13,500 nucleotides of DNA from Synechococcaceae bacterium WB4_1_0192 (GTDB lineage Bacteria; Cyanobacteriota; Cyanobacteriia; PCC-6307; Cyanobiaceae). Of the stretch, positions 13,432-13,500 are shown in pieces; positions within the stretch are counted from its first letter, which is position 1, and every line of letters begins with the position of its first letter. A program made the position numbers and the translations under genes. The stretch lies in assembly GCA_009926195.1 (NCBI GenBank), contig RFPK01000026.1:1-13500 (forward strand). Direction: 5' to 3'. The notes below the pieces were generated by a model, which searched no databases, was not told the DNA's origin, and saw nothing but the letters and a program-made list of their open reading frames with translations.

Positions 13432-13500
13432 TGGAGCTCGGCCTCCCCCTGGCCAGCCTCCTCCTGCTTGCCGGCGGCGGCGCCGTGATCGGCTTTCTGC
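13431..13500 (+). CDS. Start of a probable TauE/SafE-family membrane exporter (truncated by window end)
   Basis: Only 23 codons are visible: an ATG overlapping the previous stop (TGATG) and a very hydrophobic N-terminus with L-L-L-L-A-G-G-G-A-V-I-G-F. A first transmembrane helix ending in a Gly-rich GGGxxIGF segment is typical of TauE/SafE proteins, which often accompany persulfide dioxygenase and rhodanese genes and export sulfite or other sulfur anions. The family call is supported by context and this short stretch only. Confidence 0.5.
   Translation, partial: MELGLPLASLLLLAGGGAVIGFL

Noticed and set aside
1..13500. CRISPR arrays, tRNA/rRNA genes, insertion sequences, attachment sites
   Set aside because: I read for spaced repeats, cloverleaf-like T-arm motifs and transposase motifs on both strands and saw none that could be supported.

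Overview
The window is GC-rich, densely coded bacterial DNA from a cyanobacterium, most likely of the high-GC Synechococcus/Cyanobium lineage. Evidence for this is an AcsF-type Mg-protoporphyrin monomethyl ester cyclase, a protein with all aldehyde-deformylating oxygenase (ADO) ligands, a biliverdin-type heme oxygenase and a cyanobacterial-style DUF4912 protein. Lineage is inferred from gene content; no rRNA or tRNA gene was seen.

Layout. 1-980 (-): 5'-complete, 3'-truncated glutathione S-transferase-like gene. 1151-2131 (+): DUF4912 protein. 2163-2831 (-): phosphoribosyltransferase. 2933-7774 (-): a tight operon read right to left: acsF-like cyclase, membrane fatty acid desaturase, ADO-like di-iron protein, and one ORF that joins heme oxygenase to HemN-type coproporphyrinogen dehydrogenase. 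A possible 34-39 residue leader ORF sits just before acsF. Consecutive reading frames from the leader to the ADO-like gene are joined by ATGA overlaps. 8061-9037 (+): divergent ArsR-type regulator coupled to a pentapeptide-repeat protein. 9067-10007 (-): an isoprenylcysteine-methyltransferase-like membrane protein and an anchored peptidoglycan-binding protein, also ATGA-coupled. 10137-10575 (+): a frameshifted TPR gene remnant. 10655-13500: a second ArsR regulator (-) divergent from a SAM methyltransferase, followed by an ETHE1-type persulfide dioxygenase-rhodanese fusion, a rhodanese with a YgaP-like membrane tail, and the first 70 bases of a probable TauE/SafE exporter.

How the genes fit together. 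The central operon resembles the cyanobacterial low-oxygen tetrapyrrole cluster (chlAII-ho2-hemN, controlled by ChlR in Synechocystis), which keeps chlorophyll and bilin synthesis running when O2 is scarce. Here it differs in three ways: ho2 and hemN are fused, an ADO paralogue and a desaturase are inserted, and an ArsR-family protein rather than a MarR-type ChlR occupies the divergent regulator position. The right-hand cluster looks like a sulfide/persulfide detoxification unit under a BigR/SqrR-like repressor. A 24-bp near-perfect palindrome overlaps the likely promoter of the dioxygenase, and a weaker related site lies between the regulator and the methyltransferase. Both systems would suit a cyanobacterium that meets micro-oxic or sulfidic conditions; that ecological reading is inference.
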